NCBI GenBank assembly: GCA_963978545.1 | Contig: OZ021729.1 | Coordinates: forward strand, 83,680,670-83,744,669 | Direction of reading: 5' to 3' | Origin: Linyphia triangularis | Lineage: Eukaryota > Arthropoda > Arachnida > Araneae > Linyphiidae | Length of the DNA: 64,000 nt | Shown here: positions 1-13,101 of the stretch, piece by piece | Position numbering within the stretch: the stretch's first letter is position 1 | Layout of the letters: each line of letters starts with the position of its first letter | The notes under the pieces: generated by a model | Told to the model about the DNA's origin: nothing | Seen by the model: only the letters and a program-made list of their open reading frames with translations | Databases searched by the model: none | Translations under genes and position numbers: made by a program

Positions 1-982
1 AACATTGTTATGTAGCTAAGTATTGGCAAGTAAAACCTTATAAGTGAAGAAAATTTATCGCGCATAGTTTTAAATTAGAGTGGGGGGGGGGGGATTTGTT
101 AAATGCGGAATAACAAACGTGGTTTAACACTTATGGAGTTAAAAAAGGTGAATTTTCTTAATTACTAAGTGCGTCCTTATGGTCAATTTTACTGTGGTTA
201 TATTAAATTAAATATATAGCTTCGTCTCTATGCCAAATTTGGGGGACAATTTTACTCACTCATAAGATGGATTCATAATCACAAATCTTTTAAATTCAAG
301 AGTAAATTGACTTTCTTCAAATTTTGATATTTTGGGGCATGCGATGCAACCCTTGTATTCCCCTTACATTTGAACATCTTAAATCTCTATTATATAAATT
401 CAATATCATAAATTAATCGTACCCAACTGCTGGTAAGGAAAATGCAACTTTTTGAAATAAAAACGAATCCGCATTCGCGAATTATCAAGTAAAAGCAAAA
501 ATATTATTTAAGTCGCACCCTTGCTTCCATTCAAGTTTGAATTCGACTCCAGAATACTTTAAAGTACAAATTTTACTTTAAAGTATGAATTTACAATTTC
601 AAATATTTTCAAACTAAATTGTGAATAATTTACTTTTCGCGAAATGAAAGCTCTTTAAAATATTAGGGGGAAAAATAACGAATAACTGTATGTTTGTATT
701 GTATTAACCTAACCTAGCTAAAAAAACCAAATGAAAATGGGAAATTTTTGCGATCTAAAAACAGTAAACACTTAGATAGTAAGCGAAGATGGATTTCAGT
801 GAGTGAATGAGAATGCAGTATCGAAAATCTAAGCTTACTATTAACTTCACAAAACTAAAATTATGTTATTAAAATCAATAGATGCATTTAATTACAGCTG
901 TACCCTTGACAGTAATATTTATATTATGAGTACCAAACAAGAATTAAAGGAAATTGCCATGTGATAATCACATGGTACAATT
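1..982. other. AT-rich stretch, no gene seen
   Basis: I see no open frame with protein-like content and no clear repeat borders. A poly-G run lies near 83-93. The right end runs into the transposase remnant that starts near 983. Confidence 0.6.
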
Positions 983-1870
983 TTGATGATTGCGGAAGTC
1001 GTTGGGCTTCGAGATCAGCTCCCACCACTATCAAAACATAATTTGATATTAAGAATGATAGATGGGAAAACTGTTAATGCTATCACTAACACTACATCTC
1101 CTCAGCGTTGTTATTTCTGTAGTCGGACTTCAAAGGATTTTAAAAAACGTGTCATCGTGCTTGACAAAAATTATTGACAGTACAAAATATTTCGATTTTG
1201 GTATATAACCTCTATACGCGTAGATCCGGTTGTTTGAATAAAATTGAAACTATGCAAATGGCAAGCTCGCAGAAAAGAGGAAAAGGAAATTGTGGAAAAA
1301 CAAAAGAAATACATGCAAGAAGAATTCAAAAAAAGAATGGGCCTTTTAGTAGTTAAACCAAAGCCAGCTTTTTGCAGTACAAATGACGGAAATACGGCAA
1401 GAAATTTTTTTCATAATTATGAAGAGTCTGATGATATGAAAACATAATTTATCGGTTTTACACAATACTTTTGGCAATTACAAGTAAATATCCGATAAAT
1501 GTAAGCAAATTCAAAATATTTTGCATAAAAGCTGCAGTTATGTTAGTGAAACATTATCCATGGTATCCCATACCCACTACTTTACATAAAATCATGTTTC
1601 ATGGATATAAAATTCTAGAGCATGCTATTGTGCCATTAGGCTTACTTTCAGAAGAAGCCCAAGAGTCGAGGAACAAGGACATAAAAGCATACAGAAAACG
1701 CTATTCAAGAAAATTTTCATCAATACAGATGTAGAAGATGTGATTCACAATCTCCTTGTTTCTTCTGATGCTCACATAACTAATAGTTCACGTAAACACC
1801 TAAAGAAAAGTTCAATAGCAGGAGAATATCCCAAAGAACTAACAGAGTCATTTGAAATACCTACATAATC
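983..1870 (+). pseudogene. Decayed Transib/RAG1-like DDE transposase, C-terminal part
   Basis: Three consecutive frames carry pieces of one protein. Frame 983-1177 has IDGKTVNAITNT followed by a CxxC pair (CYFC). Frame 1244-1447 has a lysine/glutamate-rich helix, then GLLV and NDGNTARNFF. Frame 1471-1734 has YPWYPIPTTLHK, then LSEEAQESRNKD and an Arg/Lys-rich tail; the sequence goes on in another frame as EDVIHNLLVSSDAHI near 1735-1790. The order NGNxAR, then HK, then SExxxESxNK, then an Arg-rich stretch matches the C-terminal catalytic core of RAG1 and Transib transposases, in which the glutamate of the SExxxES block is the third acidic residue of the DDE site; here it would lie near 1651-1656. 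The two aspartates lie upstream and are not visible. Stops and at least three frame changes make it non-functional. Assignment to a related DDE family remains possible. Confidence 0.55.
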
Positions 1871-3869
1871 GTTCAATTAAATTTCGATTTGTACACAATA
1901 AATGTATATAATGTGAATTTTTCTATTGTCTTGTTTCTAATTGTCATTTTGATCATTAATCACCTTAATACTAAATATTTTACTGTTGAAAATATATTTG
2001 CAAAGCGGCAAGAGGTTTTGGCCAGGCTTTTGGCAAATTGCGCCACAGTGCGAAGAACACTATCATTGGTGCAAAACCTCATGTATAGACTACTCCGAAG
2101 TCAATGCAAGGGAAAAAAACGCGCCGGTGGTTGATGATGATGATGGGTTGATGGGTAGATGATTTACCAATCACAGTTCACTTTTATAGTTGTGTGGGAA
2201 TACGAGAAACCTTGTAAAGTGCTAGAGTAAATATTTTTTTTTTGTGCATATTATTATTAATTAAGGTCTACTATTGACATTTCTGCCGTGTACAACCCAC
2301 GACTTTATTTTCCATCCTCGACCCCCAATCCGTATTTTTTTTATCCACCCAATGATCTGGCAATGACTTCATTTTCCCAGCGTTAAACAGTCTATCCAGT
2401 TGTTTATCTATATCGATAATATATAAAGGGGACGCAGTGAGTATTCTAAAAAAAAAAAAAACTTAGGTAGGAAATTCAGTGACAATCTTTCAGTGAAAAT
2501 TAAGTTAAAAATTTAAGTACCAATTTTTGGAATAAATGTAAAGAATATTACAAATTTTAGAACGAATGCTAACCCTGATATCAAGACTCCACGTTACAGG
2601 GTGTAACAGACCAATTCTGGCAAATAAAGAGCTATTTCAGCTGTTCGCACTTAAATATTTTACCATTTTCCAAAATATTTTATGTTGGACGATATGAGCT
2701 GGGAACAATTTGGTCTGTAGATAACATACATAAACTCTGAAGAAGGGCAGAGAGTGTCTTATTAATAACAGTTAAGGTTTAGAAAAATTTTTTAAATGAA
2801 GTGAAACCATAATCCCTCTCCTCCCCCATTCTTCACCTTTGATCATTTTATATATTTAAATTAAAAACAAACAAACAAAAAAAAAAAAAAAAAAAAACGT
2901 TTAGAAGCAAATAAACATAGCAAATCGCAAATTTTTATTTTTCCTAAAATCAAGTGAAATTAATTTCATTCATCTAAATTGACTCCTATAGAAACTTACG
3001 GCATTTTTAACTACAATCACAAACATCATGAAAGAAGATGAAAACCCAACATTATGTATTTATATTTGAGGAAAGCAATGAAGTTCCAACATTCTAATCA
3101 ATCAAGTCGATTATCAAAACGGGATATTTTGATACGCATTAATGCTAGGGAAGGAAGCTGAATGGAATCTTTAATTAACCTATAATCATTTAGAGATTTC
3201 TCTTAAGTATGAAAAATTAATTATACAATGATTTTTATTGGTAAGCAATCAACCAATCTGTATCAATAAAAGTTGAGGTTTTGCACAATTTGAAAGGAGC
3301 CAAAATAGTGTAGTAGTTAGCGGAGGTAAATTTGGGTCAATTAGATCATTTTGGCCTTAGACACTTATTTGAACTGAAGCAATACATTTAAAAATACTCG
3401 ATAGAGGTATTATTTGAATCATATAAATCAAAATGAATCATTGCACAACTTAGAATCACCGTAGTATATATACTATTTTCGAATCATCCAGTCCTACCAA
3501 ATGTGACGGGGATTACATTTTTTTTTTTTTTTAAGAAGAATGTTTCTTAAATAAGTATTTCTAAAAGTTCCTTGGAGAACAACCTCTGTGTTAGGAAAGA
3601 GCGTATAAGATTGAATAAAACGATCCAGGGTAATAAAATAAAAAAATAAAAAATAATAATAAAAAAAAAAAAAAAAAAAAAAATAGAATTAAATTAATAT
3701 TTTGTTATGATTTCATTTACAGCACTACTTGTTGGCTAATAAATTATACAGAATCAAAGGATAAAAAGAATTGTGAAGTTAATTTAAAAACTTTCACATT
3801 TCAACAATCAAGAAATCTCCCCAAACAATTGTGTATGTTTTCACTTGCGCATTTACTATTCAGTAAAAG
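1871..3869. other. AT-rich stretch with poly-A runs, no gene seen
   Basis: It contains poly-A tracts near 2447-2460, 2876-2897 and 3660-3683 and a poly-T near 3519-3532. The stretch at 2425-2590 resembles the degenerate sequence at 23.45-23.85 kb (gacgcagt..., later aatcctgat). The 81-residue frame at 1889-2134 has no recognisable content. Confidence 0.5.
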
Positions 3870-3875
3870 CAAATG

Positions 3876-5138
3876 CAGGGGTCAAAGTGACAAAATAAGA
3901 ATATATAGGATTTTTTCAAAAAAAATATAGGACAATATAAAACATCAAATAACTGCACACAGTTGCTACTGAACTTCAAAATTAACTCGTTATACATTTA
4001 TATACTCGTTATATTGAATTTAAGAGAATAGAAAACACACCTTTAAAAAAAAGAAATCGCCTGATCCTGAATACGTGATCCGTTATTGCCTCAATATTCC
4101 ATCCCTAAATCAAGTTTTATTAATTACATTATTCGCAATCATAAGTCTTTTGTTTTCAGCATTTTTAACTGTTCCAATTTCTTTAAGTGTTTTCTTTGTA
4201 TCCCTGTTTGCAGTCTTTTGTTGATTCAGATTTACTGTTCAGTGTCGGCTGGATTGGCGGCGAAAAGTGTGAGATTTATCGCCGAATGTGGCGAACCTGG
4301 CACTTGGCTTTAAAGCAACCCTAGTGATCATTTTGATTTGACAACACAACGTATTGACGTAATTTTCAATTTTGGCGATTTTTATGAAAAAATCGTGGCT
4401 AATATTCCGAATCCGGTACGAATTCTGAAAGAAGGCGATTTTCGCCAAAAAATGGCAGCCCTGCCATTTTTTAAGAGCAAGATAACTAACTGCCTATGGT
4501 TGCCATAATTTAGAGTGGTTTGATGTAAACAATTCGCGGCGCAGAATCCGTACAGGATTCGGAATAAAAAAATCGCCATCCGACATCATACAGTAAATCT
4601 TAACCCTTTTGTTTCCTTTATCAATTATTGACTGAGCACTCAAAATGTTCTTTAGTAGTCCTGCAAGTTAATCCCAAGTTGTTTTTATCCGTTTTTCCCG
4701 AGGCAGAGTTTTGTTGTTGCATCTCTCTCTCTGCATTATGGCCAATTAATTTATTACGTTGGAGGAGAAATCAGATCAGAAATTCAAGACCGATTGTTAT
4801 GGAAATGTTCACATGTTTACAACTCCCACCGGTCCAGTAGAGTTGAGTTGTAGGTTATGCAGCACGTGACGTCACAAGAGATAAAACGCCGCGCCGCCTT
4901 TGCAAACATCGTTTTTGTCAGGTCTTTTTCACCCACGATCGCGCCAAAGAGTCCGAAATATTAAAAAATGACAACAAACGGCGCCGTTATTACGAATTAG
5001 AAGAAAATATAGATCGAATCAATGTAGAAATATAGGATATATAGGACAATTGTAAAATATAGGACAATATAGGGCGTTTTTACCGATTTTTAAAAAAATA
5101 TAGGATTTATAGGACATATAGGACGTCTGCGACCCCTG
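3876..5138. mobile_element. Non-autonomous DNA transposon with CAGGGGTC ends
   Basis: The element begins CAGGGGTC and ends GACCCCTG, an exact 8-bp inverted terminus. Direct repeats CAAATG flank it at 3870-3875 and 5139-5144. Both subterminal regions carry repeated ATATAGGA motifs (3900-3940 and 5030-5125), the kind of short subterminal repeat common in hAT elements. The interior has GC-richer patches (4230-4310, 4440-4480, 4860-4915) but no transposase frame. The ends suggest hAT, but a hAT duplication should be 8 bp and only 6 bp match, so the superfamily is tentative. Confidence 0.6.
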
Positions 5139-5144
5139 CAAATG

Positions 5145-6033
5145 GTATGTGTTTTATCTTATACCAAACCACCAATCAAAATCGAAAAAAAAATGCCCTT
5201 TGCGTGGTATTAAGTTAGAGGCAGTTTTAAAATTTAAAATAACAAAAAGAATCCACTTGACAATTTAACGTAGATACGTAGCATTATTTATATCTAAGAA
5301 GGAAAAAAGAAAAGAAAAAAAAAAAAAAGGCTTGCGCAATAATGTTTCGAAAAATGTAAAGGACACATAATTAGTATGAAACTTTGTCATCTAATTTTGA
5401 AAAAAACTAACCTAAAGTTCCTTTGTGACGAGAAATGTTACTGAATGTCTTCTGGGTAAGGTATAACTTCATATTGCTTGTAGTTGTAAACCAAATCTTG
5501 GGGTTTTAAATTATTTTTCTATGCAAATAAAAATTTCGGCTACAAATGATTCTAACCTATTTCATTTTGTGGCATGGACGCTGAGGAAGATTATTTGCAA
5601 GGAGGTGCTTGCTCGACAGCTAAATGTTTTCGTTTAAATCTTGACTCTTCGAAAATAAAAATTGAATTCCGGACTAAAATGTTAATCTACATCTATGCAA
5701 TAATTTTCTCTCCGAATGAATTATTTCAAAACCCGTAATAATAATAATAATAATAGTAATATGCTTTTTTTGGTGAATTTTACCACTTTTCTCCCTTAAT
5801 TTTCAATTTTCAAAATCCAAGATTCTACGGAGAATGTGGAGGGAGTTGTTCAGAATATGCTGGAATAACACAAACTACGGCACAATGCTTTTTACGAGAT
5901 CAAAGTCCAGCGAAAAATCTAACTTTCAGCGAAAACATTCCGCTTTGTGATGGAATTGCACCAAAAAAATATCGCAGCTAATTACACTTTGGGGAAATTA
6001 TTCCGAATTCTTAACAATATCCAAAGATAACCT
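5145..6033. other. AT-rich stretch, no gene seen
   Basis: It holds a short AAT microsatellite near 5737-5757 and an A-rich tract near 5305-5330. Nothing protein-like was seen. Confidence 0.5.
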
Positions 6034-6302
6034 TTAACCCTCTCGCAGCGCGAAACGCTTCCTGCCAGACATCTTTGAGCTTTGAAAAGAGCGCGCAAAA
6101 TGCTGCAAAAAATGCTAGTATATTTTGCAGAAATGTGGACATCTAACGCTATCTCTTAATCCATATTTGAATAAACAATTGAACATCACAGAAAAGCCAA
6201 AATTAAACCATGAACGGGGGAAAGAGCGGCGGGTTGCACAGTTAAATAGACGGCAAAAATGCATCCCCTCGGAAATCGCGGGATGCGCATCTAGATGGTT
6301 AA
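6034..6302. mobile_element. Candidate piggyBac-type MITE (TTAA-flanked)
   Basis: A stretch of about 260 bp is bounded by TTAA at 6034-6037 and 6299-6302. The left end reads CCCTCTCGCAGCGC and the complement of the right end reads CCATCTAGATGCGC, an imperfect inverted repeat. Overlapping 77-79 residue frames on both strands are a by-product of the palindromic structure. TTAA duplication is typical of piggyBac elements. Confidence 0.4.
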
Positions 6303-8589
6303 TTGAAACTCCTACTATAGTAATGTACAAACTTACACTAATTAAAATAAACATTTAGGACAGATTCGGATATTCCTTGGTTATTTTAATCGAAGTTAAA
6401 TGTTTGATTAGTCTGTTAAAATACAATTCTTTCAAAATATTCTTTTCTTATATTAGCTGTTTACTTATAGAAAATGAACGTTTTAATAGTTTAAATAAAA
6501 AGATAATAGTAAATAATAAATTAAAACTTTAATAATTTTTTCATAGACACAATATGTAAAATAACAATACTAACAAAAGCATTTGTATGGAAAATGAACC
6601 TTAAAACTTAAATGATATTCATTAGTTGCCCTACCGATTCAATGTTGGGTGGTGGTGCACAGAATTTCTTCGCTTGAGTGGTCAAGGCTATACGATTTAT
6701 TCCCAAGTCGTTCTTTTCGAAACGTACTCCTATTTAATTTTTCTAGTAACCTTAAATCAAGATCTTACTACAAAATAATATTGTAAATGTTCTTTTTAAA
6801 ATTGGCATGTGGATATGTAAACAACATTTTTTTTTTTTTTTTTTAATGAACCGACTTCTTTCTGTGAAATTTGAACCCAAACATAAGCTTCCATTTGAGA
6901 GAGAACGTTCAAGTGCGGTGATTAAAAACCTATGTATTATGTACCTAGTTCCTTCAAAAAGTATGATTCGTAATCGTAATATTTGCAAAAAGGGATGTAT
7001 ACAAAGACCAATAATTATGAGGCATACACTTAGAAACTTATTTCTGGAGAGAAAAAATGCACAAAAAGTATTTCAATTATGAGGCAGAACACATTTTCAA
7101 TTGCCACTTTAACTTGTTCTTCACTTAATAAAGAATGTGAAAAGTAGATATTAAGGTCACTACCTTTAATATTTTATTCATTTAGATTAAAATAAAAAAA
7201 TAAAAAAAATCGAAGATTATTTTTTGCGTTTAGGCACCAACTTTTTTTTTTGCAAACGATAGTTTCTATCCGTTTCTTATCTACGTATTAGATCAGAAAA
7301 GATTTTATAGATTACTCTCCAAGTACCACAAGCTAAAGAGTAGTGTAAGAAACCAAGGCCCAATATTTGTTATAAAATGTGTTGAAGAAATTAATAGCAA
7401 CATATGCAAGCAACAACATAACGCAAGCAGTGATATAAAAGGGTAATCCAGAATATTTCAATGGGATTCGCTATATTATTCATGTGGGCATAGTTTAGTA
7501 ATTTGAAAACTTCTTATTAATTATTATGTTACAAAAATTTAAATTGCAGTAACAACCAAAGGGTTAAAAGCAGTACTTGCATTGATCGCCTGATATTATA
7601 TAAGCAACTGCATTAAACTTGTGATAGATATGCCTTTACTCTATTACTCCTTAGTATTAGTAACGATGTGTCTTTAGAAATGAAACTTCACACATGTTTA
7701 AGAAATAAAGTTTGGGAGTCCACTTTGATTTCCACTTACTCCATTACAGTAATTTTAATAGGATCTTACAAAGGGAGTTTTTATGTTTATCAAGTTAAAT
7801 ATGTTTGTAAAGAATAAGTTAAATTGCATGTACAGGTTCCGCACTTAAGCAGATATTGTTAAATACAAAATATCAGACTATCGAATATGAAAATATGTTT
7901 GTACTGTAAGCCACTTCGTCAATTAAAACTGATTTTGATACAATTGCATTATACATTAAAAGAAATGATTACCAAAAAAAAAAAATTGAGACAAACTGGA
8001 ATACGAATGTATTGTGTCACTTTCAAAAGCGTCCATGTCTAACTATTCTTTTAAAGGAATGATCTGAGAGGTCTAAGATCAAAAAGAATTTGTTTCCCGT
8101 GTCTCCCACGTTGAATTCAGTATAAGTAAATGCCGGATTAAAATATATGACTATCATTTTAGAAAAAGCTATGTTTTGAATTTCGGAAATTCCTTAATTT
8201 TTTTTTTATTACATGATTTATTTTTAATTTGCCAAGTGTTTGGGATATTAATTTGAAATTTAACCAAATTGTGTTTCAGTCACTTTATAACAAAGAAATA
8301 TACTTCAGGAACATGGTTACTAAAAAGAATCGTTGTTAGAGTTGGTTAATTGAGTATAATAAAATTTTACAAGATTGGTTAAGCTATGCTTTTGTATAGA
8401 AATTTTGAGAATCGGTGTAGAATCTCTAGTCTTTCCCTCGCTGAAGTGATATCTGTAGCTTTACCACTAAATCCAATTGGAAAAGTGTGACATATTTCAC
8501 AATGGATTCAATAAGCTGAATTCATCTTAGAAAAGAAATCAATACACAACGAAGAAAAGTGGAAGTGCGTATGCGTGATTCCATCCTTG
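6303..8589. other. AT-rich stretch, no gene seen
   Basis: Homopolymer runs occur near 6828-6844 and 7240. The frames at 6752-6988 and 6807-7082 span the poly-T and look spurious. No repeat borders were found. Confidence 0.5.
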
Positions 8590-8594
8590 TTGGT

Positions 8595-8725
8595 TTAGGG
8601 ATAATTCCTTGATTTTAGGGATAATTCCAAAATTGTCAGGAACATTTTAGGGATGATTCCCAAAAATTTTAGGGATAAATCTTAAATTTTTAGGGATAAT
8701 TTAAAACCATTTAGGGATATTTCTT
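8595..8725. repeat. Degenerate TTTAGGGATAAT minisatellite
   Basis: About six imperfect copies of TTTTAGGGATAATTCC with variable spacers repeat every 22-30 bp. A weaker relative of this array is at 23,470-23,560. Confidence 0.7.
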
Positions 8726-8869
8726 TTGGAGCTGACATTTAAGACAAGCATATTTTTTCATAAACTTGTTTCAAGGCCTGCAAAAACTGCCAATTTTTAA
8801 AAAATTGAACGTCAACCAACTTTTTAGTAAAATAATAATTATGTAATTGACAATTACAGGGCTGCCACT

Positions 8870-8990
8870 GACTGTAAGCTTTGAAAATAGTTGCTTTAGT
8901 AGCCTCAGATGTTAAAAATAGTAGCCAAAATAGTAGTCTCAAACATTGAAAATAGTAGTCTGACGTTGAAAATAGTAGCCTCACTTATCA
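8870..8990. repeat. Degenerate AAAATAGTAGCC repeat
   Basis: AAAATAGT followed by AGCC or AGTCTC recurs about five times, next to GGGCTGCCACTG. The same composition, with GGCAGCCCTG at the other side, is found at 17,370-17,522, so the two are related dispersed copies in opposite arrangement. Confidence 0.55.
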
Positions 8991-8999
8991 TAACGATTG

Positions 9000-11005
9000 T
9001 TTTTTTAAGTCGGTAAAGACCTTCCTCTTGTTTTAAAGGTTTTAAGTTATCATCAAGATCGGAATAAAACTCTTGATTTATATAAACACGAAAACCCAGA
9101 GACACTCTTCTTTCAATTCAAAATAGTGTAATACATATGACATCCCATACGGTAAAAGGCATGTGTCTTGGGGGAGGTGCTATCGTATTTGCATAATGCG
9201 ATGGAAGTTGACAAAGCAAAAAAAGTTAAACTTCACGCAAAAGCGACGGTAAAAATCGATTGGCAAAACAATTAAATATATATATATAATCTTAAGACCA
9301 GTTTTTAAATTTTTAACAGGACAGCTACAGAATTTGAGAAACAAAATTCCTCAACATTTCCCTAATTTCCAGGAACTTCCCTGATGTGCATCTCTGTCGA
9401 CGTTATCATTAAAAAAACGAAGAAAATATGACCAGTTTAAAAATATATAAATTTGACTATTTACAATTACATTTACACATCAAAGTATAATTGCACCAAA
9501 ATATAAATTTCTGCTAAAAATCAAAACAAGCATCTACTTTAGAGCATGGAGGAGGGGGGGGGGAGAGAGGAGGAGAGAGGAGGAGAAAAAATAAAAAAAA
9601 AAACATTAATGAAAAATAAAAAAAAATAAAAATACAAAATTCACATAACCCAATTTACAAACTACACCCATACTTGCTAACTTCAAGGAAAAGAAACTAG
9701 CACAATACTTTTCTTTTAATTTAAAAAATAAAACAAATAAAACATGTTTTCTTTAATATATGTCATAGGATGTATCCTGTTCATAACATAAATTTTAAAC
9801 AGTGTCCTACATATTTACTAAACTTGGGCATGCATGCGCATGAAACTTAAATAATCAGCATTTTGCTATTCAGTCACAAATTTCACTAGGTATAATATTT
9901 CATAAAAAATTATGTCTTTTGAAGTTGAAGAAAAAAGGCTTGAAATTAACAACTTCTTATAAAAATTAATTACTCATAAATATATGGAAATAAAATTTTG
10001 TACAACAAAGATATTATCTTAAACCACTAAAGTACATTTTAAATGAGGCAAAAAATCGTTTTCATGAAACACGACCAGCATAGCATTTGGCAGGGGGAAA
10101 AGATGCATGGACTTTTTTAAAAATTCCATCACCCTTAGCATGAATGTATGCAATAGCGCATTCAGATTTTTATTTTTTGGAGGGGAGGAGGATGATTCAA
10201 TTCTTGGTTTGATTTATATTAAATATATAAATCAAAAACACATATCACTTTCAGTTAATTATGTTTAATAAAATGTCAAAATTAAAGTACAAAAAAATAA
10301 TAATAATAATAATAAAGTACAGGATCTAACCCTTTTTGCTTATTAATGCTTATAGATTTGTTGCACATCTATAACAGTGCTGTAAAGGGTTAATAAAAAA
10401 TAAAATATATGATGGAATCAATTTGAGATATTAAGGAATTTAGGGTTCTAATATATTCTATTGACAAAAAACACAAGACAAGAAGAAAAACAATCATGTC
10501 TGTAAAGGATGCAGTCAGATTTAAGTTTGAGGATTTTTTTTAACAATAATGCGCCGGAGGTCGCGAAGCTATAAGATGACCAAAAATCAAGCAGGAATAA
10601 TGTGTAAATAATTGTTTCAAGAATAACAGTGATTTCAGAAAGTTTAAAAAAAAAAAAAAAACACGGAACATGAACATGATTGTGGGCCGAGGGCAGGGGA
10701 TTGGCCAGTTTGGCGCAGCTGCTGAGAATAGGAAAAGGTCGAAAACTTCGTACTCCCAAATCGGCCAACTAGCCAGATATTGAAAGACTTTTACGAAAAT
10801 GCACATGAAAAAACCTGTATTATTCAACGCTCCGACGACACGGCATCCACTTCTTGTGACGCGAATCGGGATAGATGTCCGCACCCGCATGGGGAATGCG
10901 ATAAGGGAAACTCAAAAATTTCAAAATTCCTTGACTAAAGAGTAATTTTACGAAATACCTTGACATTTGCCTGAATTACCGATTCTGTCGCCACTCTGTT
11001 TAAGC
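9000..11005. other. AT-rich stretch with low-complexity tracts
   Basis: It holds a GGAGA-rich purine tract (9549-9590), A-rich tracts (9590-9630) and an AAT microsatellite (10,296-10,315). Frames at 10,448-10,768 and 10,540-10,890 (-) pass through a poly-A/poly-T run and overlap each other; neither is convincing. TTCCCTGA-like motifs near 9350-9385 resemble those inside the 13.1-kb MITE. Confidence 0.45.
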
Positions 11006-11631
11006 TACACTGTAAAAAAAAAACGTCACTTATACGGAAATTCCCAGTATTATCAACGGTTTAAATCCGTAAATCTGAATTTACGGTTTAAAGCAGTTTT
11101 CGTAGGCAAGGTTACAGTTAATAACCGTCATTCACCAAGAATCGCTCTCTGCGCATGCGCATTACTTCTTCCTTCGAAAACGACGCCGAGCATGTTTGTT
11201 TTGAAAGAAAGTGGCTTCTTTGGTAAGTTTCTTTTCCTTATAATGATCAATTAAGCATTCATATCAATCATTCATCATAATCATTTATCAATTAATTTGC
11301 TATGAAATTCTAAATTAATGTATGTACATAAAATTACATCAGAATCAGAAAATGTTTATTTTATTGAATGTAAACAAAAACAGCGATGTTGTTCTATTGT
11401 TTTTCTGAAACATATGCGTGTGATATAGAATATTGTACGTAATATTTCACGAGTTTGTAAGAGTTGTAAAACTAAATGAAGTTTAATTAACTGCATTGGC
11501 TATCATTTAGAAATGTGCTCTTTAGTTTTGTAATAACTTTTGAATGTTTTGGCACAAATTTTGCAAATGAAACTTCGGAAGATCAGATTTGATATCTGAG
11601 AATTAAAATTTTATTTAAAAATTACTTACTA

Positions 11632-11918
11632 CAGATGTAGTTTAGGACATTTTTTGGGGGCGATTTTATTTGTTATTTTTTTCTTCTGGGTAATTGTAGT
11701 TTTTGTCAAAGAGTTTTATTTTAAGTTATATTTTATACTTTATTTGTTTTGTTTTTTTCAGGAAAAATGCAGTTTGTAACAATGGGTTTTTATTTTAAGT
11801 TAGCATACTTTAATTTTATTACTTATATTTTAATTTGATTTTATTATTGTTTATGTTTTAACTTTTTCAGTTACCATGTTTTTGATTTTTTTTATCGCCA
11901 AATGCCCTACTACATCTG
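11632..11918. mobile_element. TA-type MITE, CAGATGTAGT family, copy 1
   Basis: The ends are CAGATGTAGTTTAGGACATT and, as complement, CAGATGTAGTAGGGCATTT. TA precedes the left end; TT follows the right end, so one flank has mutated. The interior is T-rich and non-coding. The second copy is at 19,015-19,458. TA duplication suggests a Tc1/mariner-related parent. It is nested in the 6-kb element. Confidence 0.65.
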
Positions 11919-13101
11919 TTCCATTGTGTGAAGTTTCAGTCAAACGACACTGCAGTTTCATTGCGATTGTTTCAAATCAAAGTCTGCTGGGATTGCCTTA
12001 GAAATCACTTGGGAACATTTTCAGTCTCTTACATGGCACCTACCGCCTTTGACTGAAGAAAATCATGTTCCTCAAGATTAGATAGCTTATTTGTCAAGAC
12101 AAGATCATCTGTCATAAATGTTATCGTACTTGGTCACTGGCAAAAGTAAGGGAAGGGCTGGTGATCTTTGGGATTGAATTAATTGCAAAACAGATTTTTA
12201 AAATGTTGCTGTTTTCAAGTACTATAGCATTGGTGTGATGATATAGCCTTTCAATGCAGGGGTTAAAAGACCTCTTCATTTTATGAAATGTGTTAGTTGA
12301 ATTAATGTAAAATTCTTTAAAAACGTAGCTAAAAAATGAACCTACGTTTGTGAGCAAAGAAAAAAGATTTTCTTTCAATAAATTTATTTTTTTTAGCGTT
12401 AACGGATAGTAGTAATTGAGAATTTCTAATCCATTCCTTCCGCAAATTATCGTTTTATCGCTTATAACATTAAACGCCATGAACCTAATGATATAATAAG
12501 AAATAGTGTTGTGTGAAATATTGAGTCTTTATTTTAAGGAGATAAACTTAAATTTTATTTTTGAAGGAGATTAATCCATTTATCCCATCCCTAGACTACC
12601 CAATTGATGTGCAGATCCATATTTCAAAATAAGGTTTTTAAAAGATGATTTCATGCTAGCTAGTTCATTTGACTCTTTTCACGAGTGTAAATATATGTAC
12701 ATAAGGATGACAAATTTTACAATATTTTTCATATTTTGTACAGTTTATTGGAATTTTTCAAAAAGAAACTACCAGTTGTGCTGAATGCCTTGCTGTACAG
12801 CAGTTTTATCGCTGGCTTCTAACAACTCCTTAGACTTTAAAAGTTCTCTGCACTTTTCAGGTAAACTATCGAGATTCTTTTATTTTAGATAGGATTTAGG
12901 GACAAATACAACTCTATTTATTTGAAGTGAGAATACTGTTGGAATAAATTTTAGTGCTTTTAGAATAAATTTACTTAGTGTATTATAATTAGAATTAAAC
13001 ATTTTTATTTCTTGCAACGTTCAGTGGTAAGCTAAGTTTTATAAGAACTTGCTTGTTTCACCTTTGTTAGAGGTGCTGTACTTAAATAACACTAATATAG
13101 A

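Noticed and set aside
2043..2052. CACAGTG next to the Transib-like fragment, resembling an RSS heptamer
   Set aside because: A 7-bp match is expected several times by chance in 64 kb, and no partner or 5-bp duplication was found.
10448..10890. Two overlapping minus frames of 106 and 116 residues
   Set aside because: Both read through a poly-A/poly-T tract (FFFFF) and overlap in different frames; no domain-like content.
12121..12480. 119-residue minus frame
   Set aside because: Composition (Asn, Lys, Ile, Phe) follows AT-rich DNA, it has no motif, and it lies inside the decayed 6-kb transposon.
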